From NCBI GenBank assembly GCA_030457025.1, contig JAKDSA010000006.1, positions 1 to 64,000 of the forward strand: DNA of 64,000 nt, read 5' to 3'. Position numbers and translations under genes: made by a program. Source of the stretch: Brevibacterium sp. GTDB lineage: Bacteria > Actinomycetota > Actinomycetes > Actinomycetales > Brevibacteriaceae. Positions 18,015 through 28,838 of this stretch are shown here, piece after piece; the first letter of the stretch is position 1; each line of letters starts with the position of its first letter. The notes beneath the pieces were generated by a model, which saw only the letters and a program-made list of their open reading frames with translations, ran no database searches and was not told where the DNA came from.

Positions 18015-20537
18015 TCAGCTGAGCTTCTCGATGGGGGCGTAGCGCAGCAGGAGGCGCTTCGTGCCCAGAGAGCCGAAGTCCACGACGGCCACTGTCTTAT
18101 CGCCGACACCGTTGACCTCTGTCACGGTCCCGAGGCCGAAGGACTCGTGCGAGACCTTCTCGCCCACCGACACGGTGATGACTTCTCGATTGGGCCGGAT
18201 CCGGTTCGGGAAACCGGCCACAGGGGCCGAGGAATTCGCGGAACCTGAGCGTGAGCGCGATCCCCGTGTGGAATCGAATCCGCCGCCGCGGGAGCCACCG
18301 TAGCCGCCATATCCTCCGCCACCGTAACCGGCCGAGGAGAGTCCACCGCCCATGCTCGATGAGAAGCTGCCGGTGTTCTCCCATTCGATGAGATTCTCGG
18401 GAATCTCGGACAGGAACCTACTCGGCGGGTTGTACTGCGGTTGTCCCCACATGCTGCGGGTCTCGGCCCGAGTGACGATCAGTCGTTGCCGGGCCCGAGT
18501 CAGGCCGACATAGGCAAGACGACGCTCCTCAGAGAGCTCGTTGGGGTTCTCGAAGGAACGGGCATGCGGGAAGCCGCCGTCCTCGAGGCCGGTGAGGAAG
18601 ACGACCGGGAACTCCAGGCCCTTCGCCGTGTGCAATGTCATGAGCGTGACCTGGCCGAGCTCGGCATCAGGAATCTGATCCGTGTCGGAGGCCAAGGCCA
18701 CCTGCTCGAGGAAGGCCTCGATCGACGAATTGCCGGAGGCTGGAGACTCGAGACTCTGCGCGTCGGCACCGGACGCGTCAGCGGTATCAGCATCGGAGGC
18801 GGTCGGCTCCACCTCGTCGGCTGCGCCTGCGCTGGAGTCGGCCTCGGCGCCAGAGTCAGCCTCAACGTCGTCGTCATCGCCGGTTCCGGCCAGGGCCTGG
18901 GTGGCAACGAAGTCTTCGGCCACGGCCACCAGCTCCGCGAGGTTGTCGACACGTGACTCGTCCTGCGGGTCCGTGCTCTTCTGCAGTGACTCGAGGTAGC
19001 CGCTCTGCTCGAGGATCGCCTCGATGACCCGCGAGAGCGGAGCCGCCTCGGCAGTGGCAGCAAGGTCGCGCATGAGATCGTAGAACTTCGACACGGAAGC
19101 CTTCGCACGGGCAGACAGATGGACGATCTCGTCAAGACGGCCCAGTGCCGTGTAGAAGCTGATGCCCTCACGATCGGCGAAGTCTGCGACGATGCCCTCG
19201 GTGCGATCACCGATGGAGCGCTTGGGGACGTTGAGGATGCGACGCAGATTCACATCATCATCCGGATTAGCCACCACGCGCAGATACGCGAGGGCGTCCT
19301 TGATCTCCTTGCGTTCGTAGAACCGTGTGCCGCCGACGACCTTGTAGGGGATGCCCGATCGGACCAGAGCATCCTCGATGGCACGCGACTGTGCGTTGGT
19401 GCGGTAGAAGACGGCGAAGTCACCATATGTGTACTTCTCGTCGTCGATGAGTTCGTCAACCCGGTCGACGATGAAGCGGGCCTCTGACTGTTCGTTCTCC
19501 GCTACCCAACCGACGATGGTGTCGCCGGTGCCTTCCGACGTCCACAGCTTCTTGTCCTTGCGATCCTGATTGTTCGCGATCACAGCGTTCGCGGCGTCGA
19601 GGATGTTCTGTGTCGAGCGATAGTTCTGCTCCAGCAGAATCGTCTCAGCACTGGGGAAGTCCTTCTCGAACTCCATGATGTTGCGCACGGTTGCCCCGCG
19701 GAAGGCATAGATCGACTGATCTGAATCGCCGACGACTGTCAGCTCAGCACCGGTTGCACCACCAGCGCCATCGCCGGCCAGAGACTTGATGAGGGCGTAT
19801 TGGGCCGGGTTCGTGTCCTGATACTCATCGACGAGGATGTGCCGGAAGCGCCTGCGGTAGGAGTCGGCCACCTCGGGGAAGGCCCCGAAGAGGTGAACGG
19901 TCTCAGCGATGAGGTCATCGAAATCGAAGGCGTTGGCCAGACGCAGCCGAGTGGTGTAGCGCCTGAACACATCGGCGAGGACCTCATCAGCGGGATTGTT
20001 CGGCCGGGGGACGAAGTCATCGGGAGTCTGCAGGTCGTTCTTGAGATTGGAGATTCGGTGCAGCATCGACCGCGGGGTGTACTTCTTCGTGTCGATGCCC
20101 AGTTCCTTGAGGATCTGGGACACGAGCCTCTGAGCATCTTGGGCATCGTAGATCGTGAAGTTGGTCTTCATGCCCAGCACCTTCGCCTCACGGCGCAGGA
20201 TCCTCACACACGAGGAGTGGAAGGTCGAGACCCACATCGCTCGCGAGGCCGGGCCGACGATGGAGCGCACGCGTTCGGCCATCTCCTTGGCCGCCTTGTT
20301 CGTGAACGTGATCGCCAGGACCTCGCCGGGATGGGCCCGACCGGTCGCCAGGGCATAGGCGATGCGCCTGGTCAGAACGGTCGTCTTACCCGAACCGGCG
20401 CCCGCCACGATGAGGAGCGGTGAACCCGTGTGGGCAACGGCCTCGCGCTGTCGCGGGTTGAGTCCGGTGAGGAGTTCGGCCGCGCGTGAGTCGGCTCCCG
20501 GAGTGGCTTCTTCGATGTTTTCAGCTTCAGCAGTCAT
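18015..20537 (-). CDS. pcrA: ATP-dependent DNA helicase PcrA/UvrD
   Basis: SF1A 3'-5' DNA helicase for repair and removal of recombination or transcription intermediates. About 840 residues with Q motif LNPRQREAV, Walker A VAGAGSGKTTVLTRRI, motif II VDEYQDTNPAQ, motif III GDSDQSIYAFRGA, and the motif V/VI region TLHTAKGLEFPVVF and GLTRARQRL. A 2B-domain insert rich in Ala/Asp is followed by a glycine-rich linker (GYGGGGYGGYGG). The C-terminal Tudor-like RNA-polymerase-binding domain (VSHESFGLGTVTEV) ends the protein. I chose the ATG at 20537; an earlier in-frame start at 20627 would add 30 unconserved residues. Confidence 0.95.
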   Translation of the reverse strand: MTAEAENIEEATPGADSRAAELLTGLNPRQREAVAHTGSPLLIVAGAGSGKTTVLTRRIAYALATGRAHPGEVLAITFTNKAAKEMAERVRSIVGPASRAMWVSTFHSSCVRILRREAKVLGMKTNFTIYDAQDAQRLVSQILKELGIDTKKYTPRSMLHRISNLKNDLQTPDDFVPRPNNPADEVLADVFRRYTTRLRLANAFDFDDLIAETVHLFGAFPEVADSYRRRFRHILVDEYQDTNPAQYALIKSLAGDGAGGATGAELTVVGDSDQSIYAFRGATVRNIMEFEKDFPSAETILLEQNYRSTQNILDAANAVIANNQDRKDKKLWTSEGTGDTIVGWVAENEQSEARFIVDRVDELIDDEKYTYGDFAVFYRTNAQSRAIEDALVRSGIPYKVVGGTRFYERKEIKDALAYLRVVANPDDDVNLRRILNVPKRSIGDRTEGIVADFADREGISFYTALGRLDEIVHLSARAKASVSKFYDLMRDLAATAEAAPLSRVIEAILEQSGYLESLQKSTDPQDESRVDNLAELVAVAEDFVATQALAGTGDDDDVEADSGAEADSSAGAADEVEPTASDADTADASGADAQSLESPASGNSSIEAFLEQVALASDTDQIPDAELGQVTLMTLHTAKGLEFPVVFLTGLEDGGFPHARSFENPNELSEERRLAYVGLTRARQRLIVTRAETRSMWGQPQYNPPSRFLSEIPENLIEWENTGSFSSSMGGGLSSAGYGGGGYGGYGGSRGGGFDSTRGSRSRSGSANSSAPVAGFPNRIRPNREVITVSVGEKVSHESFGLGTVTEVNGVGDKTVAVVDFGSLGTKRLLLRYAPIEKLS

Positions 20538-20671
20538 GTCCGGATCAACGATACCGTCAGCCGCTGACGCAGAGAAAAGGGCAGTGAGATAGGCAGAGAA
20601 AAAGCTCCGCCGGCGGCCCTGACTCACTGCACGGGTCGCCGGCGGAGCCGGATTCGTCTGGGACGAGAACC

Positions 20672-21100
20672 TCAGTGGACGAAGACGGCCACCAGAACGT
20701 TGATGATCGCGCCGGCGAAGACCAGGTGAGCCATCGTCGCCGAGGGATTCTTCACCGTTGTCGCCACGGCTGTGTCGGCGTCGCCTCCAGCCGGGGCGGC
20801 CCCCGCAGCCGGGGCGGAGGCGAAGGCCTTCTGCTTCTTATTGCCGATGAATGCGAAGACGGTGACGAGAATCGCAATGAGGAGTTTGATGCCGATCTTC
20901 ATGTGGTTGACGTCGCCGTCACCCATCTCGGCGATGGCCAGCAGGAGAAGCCCGGTGATCAGCTGAAGGTAGGCACCGTGCAGCATGCCGGGAGCAACCT
21001 TGGGAGAGCGGATGAGAGCAAAATATCCGCCCACGATGATGGCCATTCCGATGAGGTGGAGGGCAAGTAGAATCTCGCGAAGAATTTCCATACGGTTCAT
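20672..21100 (-). CDS. Small integral membrane protein
   Basis: A 142-residue protein with four hydrophobic segments (LALHLIGMAIIVGGYFAL, YLQLITGLLLLAIA, IGIKLLIAILVTVFAF and a C-terminal LVFAGAIINVLVAVFV) and an Ala/Gly-rich loop between spans three and four. It resembles actinobacterial hypothetical membrane proteins; no catalytic motif is seen. Start ATG at 21100, with a second ATG three codons later. Confidence 0.75.
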   Translation of the reverse strand: MNRMEILREILLALHLIGMAIIVGGYFALIRSPKVAPGMLHGAYLQLITGLLLLAIAEMGDGDVNHMKIGIKLLIAILVTVFAFIGNKKQKAFASAPAAGAAPAGGDADTAVATTVKNPSATMAHLVFAGAIINVLVAVFVH

Positions 21101-21154
21101 CGTAGTGGCATGATGGTGTCTCGTGAGCGCGGGCCCTCAACTGGTGCACGCTGT

Positions 21155-21226
21155 TCCGCCCTGGTGTAATGGCAGCACGCCGGCCTTTGGAGCCGTGTGG
21201 TATAGGTTCGAATCCTATGGGCGGAG
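21155..21226 (+). tRNA. tRNA-Gln (anticodon UUG)
   Basis: A 72-base cloverleaf: acceptor TCCGCCC pairs with GGGCGGA, anticodon loop CTTTGGA gives anticodon TTG, T-arm ATAGG-TTCGAAT-CCTAT, discriminator G, no encoded CCA. One weak pair tops the anticodon stem. tRNA-Gln just upstream of glmU is conserved in Actinobacteria. Confidence 0.95.
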
Positions 21227-21259
21227 CTGGCCCAATCCGACTTGCGAAGGATTCAACAC

Positions 21260-22709
<1,450 letters not shown>

Positions 22710-22717
<8 letters not shown>

Positions 22718-23681
22718 AATTACGACGGCGAGCGAAAAGAAGCTCGTCCTGGTCAGCGGGCGCGCGAACAATGAGCTCGCTGAGCAAGTCGCTGAGAACC
22801 TGGGGACGGAACTTCTCCCCACCGACATTTACAACTTTGCCAATGGAGAGATCTACGTCCGGTTCTCCGAATCGGTCCGCGGCACTGACGTCTTCGTCCT
22901 CCAGTCGCACTGTGCGCCCATCAACGAATGGCTGATGGAACAGCTCATCATGGTCGACGCGCTCAAGCGTGCATCGGCCAAGCGGATCACGGTCATCGCA
23001 CCGTTCTTCCCCTACGCCAGACAGGACAAGAAGCACCGTGGCCGGGAGCCCATCTCGGCTCGCCTCGTGGCTGATCTGTACAAGACAGCCGGTGCCGACC
23101 GCATCATCGCCGTGGACCTGCACACCTCGCAGATTCAGGGCTACTTCGACGGACCGGTCGACCACCTCCTGGCGATGCCGATCCTCGCCGGCTACGTCAA
23201 GGACAAGTACCCGACCGACCTGGCCGTCGTCTCACCAGACGCGGGCCGCATCAAGGTCGCCGAGAACTGGTCGAACTCTCTGGGCGGAGTGCCGCTGGCC
23301 TTCATCCACAAGACCCGCGACATCACGCGCCCCAACGAGACCAAAGCCAACCGCGTCGTCGGTGAGGTCGAGGGCCGAACCTGTGTCCTGGTCGATGACA
23401 TGATCGACACGGGCGGAACCATCGTCCAGGCCGCCGACGCCTGCATGGCCGCCGGAGCCACCGGAGTCATCGTCGTCTCGACGCACGCAGTCTTCTCCGG
23501 ACCGGCCGTCGAACGCCTGTCGAACTCCGTGGCGCAGGAAGTCATCGTGACGAACACGCTGCCGCTGACAGAGGACAAGATGTTCGACAAGCTCACCGTG
23601 CTCTCGATCGCTCCGCTGATCGCCCGCGCCGTGCACGAAGTCTTCGAGGACGGATCGGTCACGAGCCTCTTCGAGGTCTGA
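22710..23681 (+). CDS. prs: Ribose-phosphate pyrophosphokinase
   Basis: Makes PRPP from ribose 5-phosphate and ATP, feeding purine, pyrimidine, His, Trp and NAD synthesis (pncB, purN and purH in this window use or depend on it). 323 residues; VDLHTSQIQGYFDGPVDHL is the class I signature, YARQDKKHRGREPISARLVADL the ATP-binding flexible loop, and VLVDDMIDTGGTI the PRPP-binding loop. The GTG start overlaps the glmU end. A terminator follows. Confidence 0.97.
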
Positions 23682-23710
23682 GGCACCTCCCCGAGCATTT
23701 GATCCGAATC

Positions 23711-23742
23711 GAACCCCGAGCCGATCTTTCGGCTCGGGGTTC
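23711..23742 (+). terminator. Rho-independent terminator after prs
   Basis: A 14-bp perfect stem GAACCCCGAGCCGA with loop TCTT pairs with TCGGCTCGGGGTTC, followed by GTTCT. It ends the glmU-prs unit. Confidence 0.85.
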
Positions 23743-23801
23743 GTTCTGCGCAGAGGGATTCCCTCTACACTGGAGACAACCGAGTGAAGGGAACCGTGAC
23801 G

Positions 23802-24821
23802 ATGTCGTCCCACGACTACAATCGGTACCGGGTGAGCGTCTCCGGCGGCGAGCTGTCCGTCGGGGTCTGGGAACCCGTGGCCTACGGGCCCGGCCGCGTC
23901 CCCACCGTGTGCGTCATCCACGGCATCACTTCGAACCATCTGTTCTTCGCCGGACTCGCTTCCGCCTTGCCCGGTGTGCGCATCATCGGACCCGACCTGC
24001 GCGGACGCGCTGACTCTCGCCTACTGGGCCCACCGTTTGGGATGAGTGCCCATGCCGCGGACGTCCTCACTGCAATCGACGCCTTCTCCGAGCCCGGGCC
24101 AGTCACGCTGGTCGGACATGCCATGGGCGGATTCGTCGCCATGACTCTGGCGGGCATGGGGGCAGGGGCCGATCCCGACGCCGAGGTGGCCGACCGTTTC
24201 CGTGGACCTGTCCTCATCGACGGAGGGCTTCCGCTGCCGGTTCCTCAGACTGGGGCAGACGAGGGCACCGAGGCGCCTGACGATCTCAACGATCGTGATC
24301 TCGACACCGACGATCTCATCGCCGCGGTGCTCGGCCCGGCCGCCGACCGGCTGTCGATGTCGTTCGGATCGGTCGAGGAGTACCTCGCGTTCTTCGCCGC
24401 GCACCCGGCCTTCGTCGACGGCCTCGACACAGTCGCCACGGAGAGCTTCGTCTACGACCTCGCGGCCAAGGACGACCACAGTTTCCAACCGTCGACGTCC
24501 ATCGAAGCGATGCAGGCCGACGCCGCGGACATGTACACCGGCGCTGTCTACCAGAATGCCCTGGCTCGGGTGATGAGCAGCCGGCGGCGCCAGGCCGAAG
24601 TGACGTTCCTCGTCGCAGAACGTGACCTCGTCGCGTCCGAGCCGGGACTCTACCCACCCGAACTCGTGGCCACCTACCAGCAACGGTGGGAGGAGATGGC
24701 CGTGGTCGAAGTGCCCGGCACGAACCACTTCGACATTCTGCTCGCGGAGCCGGGCATCGATGCCTGTGCCGATGCTGTGACCGCCCGACTTGGTGCCACC
24801 GACGAGGGTGGCTTAGAATAA
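23802..24821 (+). CDS. Alpha/beta-hydrolase-fold protein with substituted nucleophile
   Basis: A 339-residue protein with a clear alpha/beta-hydrolase fold: oxyanion-hole HGITSNH, the IGPDLRGRADS strand-helix, the nucleophile elbow, and a late VPGTNHFDIL with the catalytic-type histidine. The elbow reads VGHAMGG where active hydrolases have GxSxG, so alanine (codon 24120-24122) replaces the serine. It may use a different chemistry, or be a non-catalytic binding protein. I took the ATG at 23802; GTG codons at 23784 and 23796 are alternatives. It is monocistronic between terminated prs and rplY. Confidence 0.85.
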   Translation: MSSHDYNRYRVSVSGGELSVGVWEPVAYGPGRVPTVCVIHGITSNHLFFAGLASALPGVRIIGPDLRGRADSRLLGPPFGMSAHAADVLTAIDAFSEPGPVTLVGHAMGGFVAMTLAGMGAGADPDAEVADRFRGPVLIDGGLPLPVPQTGADEGTEAPDDLNDRDLDTDDLIAAVLGPAADRLSMSFGSVEEYLAFFAAHPAFVDGLDTVATESFVYDLAAKDDHSFQPSTSIEAMQADAADMYTGAVYQNALARVMSSRRRQAEVTFLVAERDLVASEPGLYPPELVATYQQRWEEMAVVEVPGTNHFDILLAEPGIDACADAVTARLGATDEGGLE

Positions 24822-24982
24822 TGGGGTTGCCTCGGCGAGGGAAACATTCGTTTCCGTTATCGACGCGGTCCTGACCCACAGCGCTGACCGGCCCTTCGGA
24901 GCCGAACTGAGACAGCGACAGTGTGGTTGAAGGCTGTTTCGCCGTGGTGCTTGAAGGATAAGTACACCACGAAGGAGAGAAA

Positions 24983-25615
24983 ATGGCTGACTTCAAACTC
25001 ATCGCCGAACCCCGCAATGAATTCGGCAAGGGCGCTGCCCGCCGGACCCGCCGCGCAGGACGCATTCCCGCAGTCGTCTACGGGCACGGTGGAGATCCGG
25101 TGCACATCTCGGTCGACGGCCACGCCACCATGATGGCCCTCAAGCACGCGAACGCCCTGTTCGAGATCGAAAGCACCGACGGTGCCAAGAACGTTCTCGC
25201 AATTGCTCGCGACGTGCAGACCGATCCAGTCACCCGCGAAATCGAGCACCTTGACCTCATCATCGTCAAGCGAGGCGAGAAGGTCGAGGTTGACGTTCCC
25301 GTTCACATCATCGGTGGAGCCACTCCGGGCACCATGGTGCAGCAGGAAGAGTCGACCATCCTCATCAAGGCCGACGCCACCAAGCTGCCCGAGTACATCG
25401 AAGTCACCGTCGAAGGGCGCGCCGCCGGCGAGCACGTTCTGGCCGGAGAGGTCGAACTGGCTTCGGGTGTCGAGCTCGCTGCCGATCCCGAACTGCTCAT
25501 CGTCAACGTTTCGGAAGAAGCCGAGATGGACACCGAGTCGGATGCAGAAGAGTCTGAGGAGTCGACCGAGGAGTCGACAGAGGCCGCAGCAGAGGAGAAG
25601 TCCGAGGACGAGTGA
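24983..25615 (+). CDS. rplY: 50S ribosomal protein L25/general stress protein Ctc
   Basis: Binds 5S rRNA in the large subunit; the long CTC/TL5 form. 210 residues: the L25 N-terminal domain begins ADFKLIAEPRNEFGKGAARR with RIPAVVYGHG, the TL5 C-terminal beta domain follows (HLDLIIVKRGEKVEVDVPV), and a very acidic Glu/Ser tail closes the protein. The ATG has GAAGGAGAG upstream. Position between prs and pth is the usual actinobacterial order. Confidence 0.96.
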   Translation: MADFKLIAEPRNEFGKGAARRTRRAGRIPAVVYGHGGDPVHISVDGHATMMALKHANALFEIESTDGAKNVLAIARDVQTDPVTREIEHLDLIIVKRGEKVEVDVPVHIIGGATPGTMVQQEESTILIKADATKLPEYIEVTVEGRAAGEHVLAGEVELASGVELAADPELLIVNVSEEAEMDTESDAEESEESTEESTEAAAEEKSEDE

Positions 25616-25664
25616 CCTCGACTTCTTCCGTCTGCGCCCGACTTCTGGGCACAGCCTGAGGCGC

Positions 25665-25703
25665 GAATTCGGTGGGTCGTTTGAGAAACGGCCCACCGAA
25701 TTC
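25665..25703 (+). terminator. Rho-independent terminator after rplY
   Basis: GAATTCGGTGGG...CGTTT pairs with AAACG...CCCACCGAATTC around a GAG loop, with one mismatch, followed by TCTTTGT. It separates rplY from pth. Confidence 0.8.
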
Positions 25704-25807
25704 TCTTTGTGACGAGGAACTCTCGTTGTGACGCGCGAACGCGCGAGGTCTTCTGTCTGGTCAGGGGGCTGCGATGGGCACCGAAAGAATATGAGCGAAG
25801 GACGACG

Positions 25808-26407
25808 ATGACGAATGAAGCGTGGCTGGTCTTCGGTTTGGGCAATCCTGGCCCCAAATACGAATCGACCCGACATAACATCGGACAGATGGTCATAGCC
25901 GAACTCGCGCACCGCATCGGCGTCAAGCTGACGCGAACGAAGCTGCGCACCAATGTCGGCACGGCCCGACTCCCGTCAGGCTCGGTCCCCGGGGTTCCCG
26001 GACCGCGGGTGGTGCTCGCAACCTCGACCGGATATATGAACGAATCCGGGGGGCCGGTCAGGCAGCTTGCCGACTTCTACTCGATCGACACCGACCGGAT
26101 CATCGCCGTCCACGACGATGTCGACATTGCCTTCGACACGATCAAGGCAAAGGTCGGCGGGGGAGAAGGCGGACACAACGGGCTGCGTTCGATGACCTCG
26201 GCGCTGGGCACAAAGAACTATCCCCGCATCCGGGCGGGTGTCGGACGGCCCGTGGGACGTCAGGACACTGCCGACTACGTTCTCAGACCCTTCTCCAAGG
26301 ACGAACGTGCAACGCTGCCGATCTTCATCTCGGATATCGCCGACGCCGTCGAGATGTACATGGTCGACGGGCTGGAGAAAGTACAGCTCGAATACCACTC
26401 GAAATGA
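25808..26407 (+). CDS. pth: Peptidyl-tRNA hydrolase
   Basis: Recycles peptidyl-tRNAs dropped from ribosomes. The 199-residue product has the signature FGLGNPGPKYESTRHNIGQM (catalytic His), the MNESGGPV segment, DDVDIAFDTIKAKVGGGEGG and HNGLRSM. The ATG at 25808 has GAAGGA seven bases upstream, and earlier in-frame codons are not family-like. Confidence 0.96.
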   Translation: MTNEAWLVFGLGNPGPKYESTRHNIGQMVIAELAHRIGVKLTRTKLRTNVGTARLPSGSVPGVPGPRVVLATSTGYMNESGGPVRQLADFYSIDTDRIIAVHDDVDIAFDTIKAKVGGGEGGHNGLRSMTSALGTKNYPRIRAGVGRPVGRQDTADYVLRPFSKDERATLPIFISDIADAVEMYMVDGLEKVQLEYHSK

Positions 26408-26434
26408 GAGCGTCGATCGGTTCTCAGACGCGGG

Positions 26435-27187
26435 TCATCTCTCGGACGCGGAGCGCTTCTCAGACGTGAGGCCCGGACGCTTGCGGTGGATGAGCCAGGC
26501 GGCGAGGATGCCGCCGACGAAACCGAACAGATGCCCCTGCCAGGAGATCCCGTTGTCCTGCGGCAGCATTCCGAAGACCATTGAGGCACCGTAGGTGATG
26601 AGGACGAAGAAGCCGACGGCGAAGTAGACGATCTTGCGCAGCACGTCATCGGTGAACCAGGTGCGCACCGCCAGATAGCCGAAGAAGCCGAAGACGATGC
26701 CAGAGGCACCGACGATGTGCTGCCCGACCGGCAGCGTCGTCAGCCAGGCACCGAGCCCGGAGACCACTGCTGTGATGACGGAGACGAGCCAGAAGCGGCG
26801 GGCCCCCTCGATGGCGATGCACAGGCCGAGGATGAGGAACGGGAACGTGTTGGCCGTGAGGTGTCCGAATCCCGAGTGCAGCAGGGGAGACGTCACCACT
26901 CCATAGAGGGACAGCGGGACCCACGACTGCAGACTGAACATGTCGAGATCAGCGGGCAGGATGGTGTCGATGATCTCGATGGCCCACATGATCGCCAACA
27001 GGACGATGACAGGGACGAAGCGCGAGAGTCGGTGATCGTGACTGACAGTGGTGCGCAGGTTGGCAACTTTGGGTTGTCCAGCGGGTGGGCGACCGCCTGA
27101 CCTGGGCGAATCGGGGACAGCCGAATCGTTGCCGAAGATGAATCGGGATTCTTCGGAGGTGAAGCGTGGGGACTGGTCGGAACTCAT
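26435..27187 (-). CDS. Rhomboid-family intramembrane serine protease
   Basis: A 250-residue polytopic protein with a hydrophilic N-terminal tail of about 55 residues and six hydrophobic spans. The rhomboid features are HSGFGHLTANTFPFL (HxxxN oxyanion region), GASGIVFG with the catalytic serine, and WQGHLFGFVGG with the catalytic histidine. Substrates are unknown. It is convergent with pth. Confidence 0.92.
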   Translation of the reverse strand: MSSDQSPRFTSEESRFIFGNDSAVPDSPRSGGRPPAGQPKVANLRTTVSHDHRLSRFVPVIVLLAIMWAIEIIDTILPADLDMFSLQSWVPLSLYGVVTSPLLHSGFGHLTANTFPFLILGLCIAIEGARRFWLVSVITAVVSGLGAWLTTLPVGQHIVGASGIVFGFFGYLAVRTWFTDDVLRKIVYFAVGFFVLITYGASMVFGMLPQDNGISWQGHLFGFVGGILAAWLIHRKRPGLTSEKRSASER

Positions 27188-27292
27188 GTCTCAATTGTCG
27201 GTGATGAAGCTTGGAGAACGCCGAAGAACCGGGGGCTGCGGGCAATCGTGTCCGATCCGTTAGTCCGTTGCAGTCTTGAGATCTCCAGTGCC

Positions 27293-28753
27293 TCAGCCCA
27301 CCGTGGTGCTGCCGATTCGCTGGTTGTTCTCATCCAATGCTTCGACCACGATGTGGGATCCGGCTGGGGTGATGTCGGCCGCGGTCTCGAAACCCGTGCG
27401 TTCGACGATCGCGGTCTCTTTCAGCTGCTCCTCACCGGCTCCGCTGAGGATGCGCCAGGCCGCGACTTCGGTCGCTCCGTTCCAGCTCATATGCACCCGG
27501 GTGATGCCCTCACCAGGTTCGGACTTCGTCGCCGTCGGCGGCGCAGACGGAGTCGCCTGCCAATCGAAGCGGTAGGCGCGGTAGTTCGACCCGCCAGTGA
27601 ACGTTGCGTCGTAGAGCAGCTTGCCCTCGTTGGTGAATTCCGAGTAGTACGGTTCGGAGCCCCAGCCGATGAACACATTGCCGTTGTCCAGTTCCTGCAG
27701 ATTGCCCTGGCTTCCAGATGAGCGATCATCGGGGGCCGGGTACTCGGTGTCGACGGTGGCCTTCATCGAATCTTCGTCGACGTCGAGGCGCAGTCCTCTC
27801 GTATCGCCGAGGCGGGGGGCAGCATGATTGTCGAAGAGCGTGATCATGCCGTCGTCGCGGCGGATGGCGTCGTGCTGCCAGGCAAAGGTCGCACCCTCAC
27901 CCATCTCGAAGTCACTGGCCGATCCGCCCAGCACCCAGTTCAGGTCGGCGCTCTTGCGATCGAGCTGATAGACGGCGTGGGTGTTGCGGGCCGAGACGAG
28001 CAGTGAATCACCGTCATCGTCTTCGGACACGGAGTTCAGGTGGATGTAGTCGAAGGGGTCATCCTCTGTGCCCTCACCGTCCTTGATCGTCGACTCCGAC
28101 TGGGTGACGGGAACGTCGTCGAGCGATCGCCACTCGACGACCGGATGACCGGAGGCGATGTCGACCTCCTGGACCACTCCCTCCCAGACCCAGCCGTCCT
28201 TCGAACCCCCGATCGAGCTGAGATCCGTCTGGGTCTTGATATAGGAGAGGAGGAACATCGTGTCGTCGTCGGTGATCGTCGTCTCGTGCAGATCGGAGGT
28301 CTTGTGCGCCAGATCGCCGCCCATTCCGACTCGTGCGATCTCGTTGTAGCTGTCATCGAGCATCACGACCTCACCGGCGGTGTGGGGCGTCTCCGCCAGC
28401 CCCTCCCACCAAGTGAGGACGGGTTCGTCCTTGTACTCTTGGACGCGCAGATCCCACACCTGGCCCAAACCCTGCCGGACCCAGACCGGCTCTGCAGTCG
28501 AATCGAGGATGAGTCCGCCGACCCAGGATTCGTCGTCATCGGAGGTCTGTCCCTTCGGGCCGAGGAATGTCTTGAGATCCTTCTCATCCTCGGGAGGCTG
28601 CGCGCTGACGTCGATGTCGATCTTCGGCGGATCCAATTCGGGACGAGTGTGGAAGTCCCAGCGTTCGGGTTGGGGGACCTCTTCGCCAGCGGTGCATCCG
28701 GACAGGAGCAGCGCTGCGGCTGCCACAGATGCGAACAGAATGCGATAAGACAT
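27293..28753 (-). CDS. Arylsulfotransferase (ASST)-like lipoprotein
   Basis: A 486-residue exported lipoprotein: signal peptide with lipobox LLLSGC, then a beta-propeller typical of the arylsulfotransferase family. Repeated blades are seen (QEYKDEPVLTWWEG, YIHLNSVSEDDDGDSLLVSARN, WVLGGSASDFEMGEG, WQHDAIRRDDGMITLFDNHA). Histidines corresponding to the HLN and QHD positions are visible. True sulfotransferase activity is not shown; many Gram-positive homologues are of unknown function. It is divergent from mfd. Confidence 0.87.
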   Translation of the reverse strand: MSYRILFASVAAAALLLSGCTAGEEVPQPERWDFHTRPELDPPKIDIDVSAQPPEDEKDLKTFLGPKGQTSDDDESWVGGLILDSTAEPVWVRQGLGQVWDLRVQEYKDEPVLTWWEGLAETPHTAGEVVMLDDSYNEIARVGMGGDLAHKTSDLHETTITDDDTMFLLSYIKTQTDLSSIGGSKDGWVWEGVVQEVDIASGHPVVEWRSLDDVPVTQSESTIKDGEGTEDDPFDYIHLNSVSEDDDGDSLLVSARNTHAVYQLDRKSADLNWVLGGSASDFEMGEGATFAWQHDAIRRDDGMITLFDNHAAPRLGDTRGLRLDVDEDSMKATVDTEYPAPDDRSSGSQGNLQELDNGNVFIGWGSEPYYSEFTNEGKLLYDATFTGGSNYRAYRFDWQATPSAPPTATKSEPGEGITRVHMSWNGATEVAAWRILSGAGEEQLKETAIVERTGFETAADITPAGSHIVVEALDENNQRIGSTTVG

Positions 28754-28838
28754 GTGCTCATCTTCACACGTTTTCGCGCGCAGCGGTCGGAGTGCGGTCG
28801 CCGCCGTTTCTCGTGTCAGAGCTGTGGCCTAGAATTGC

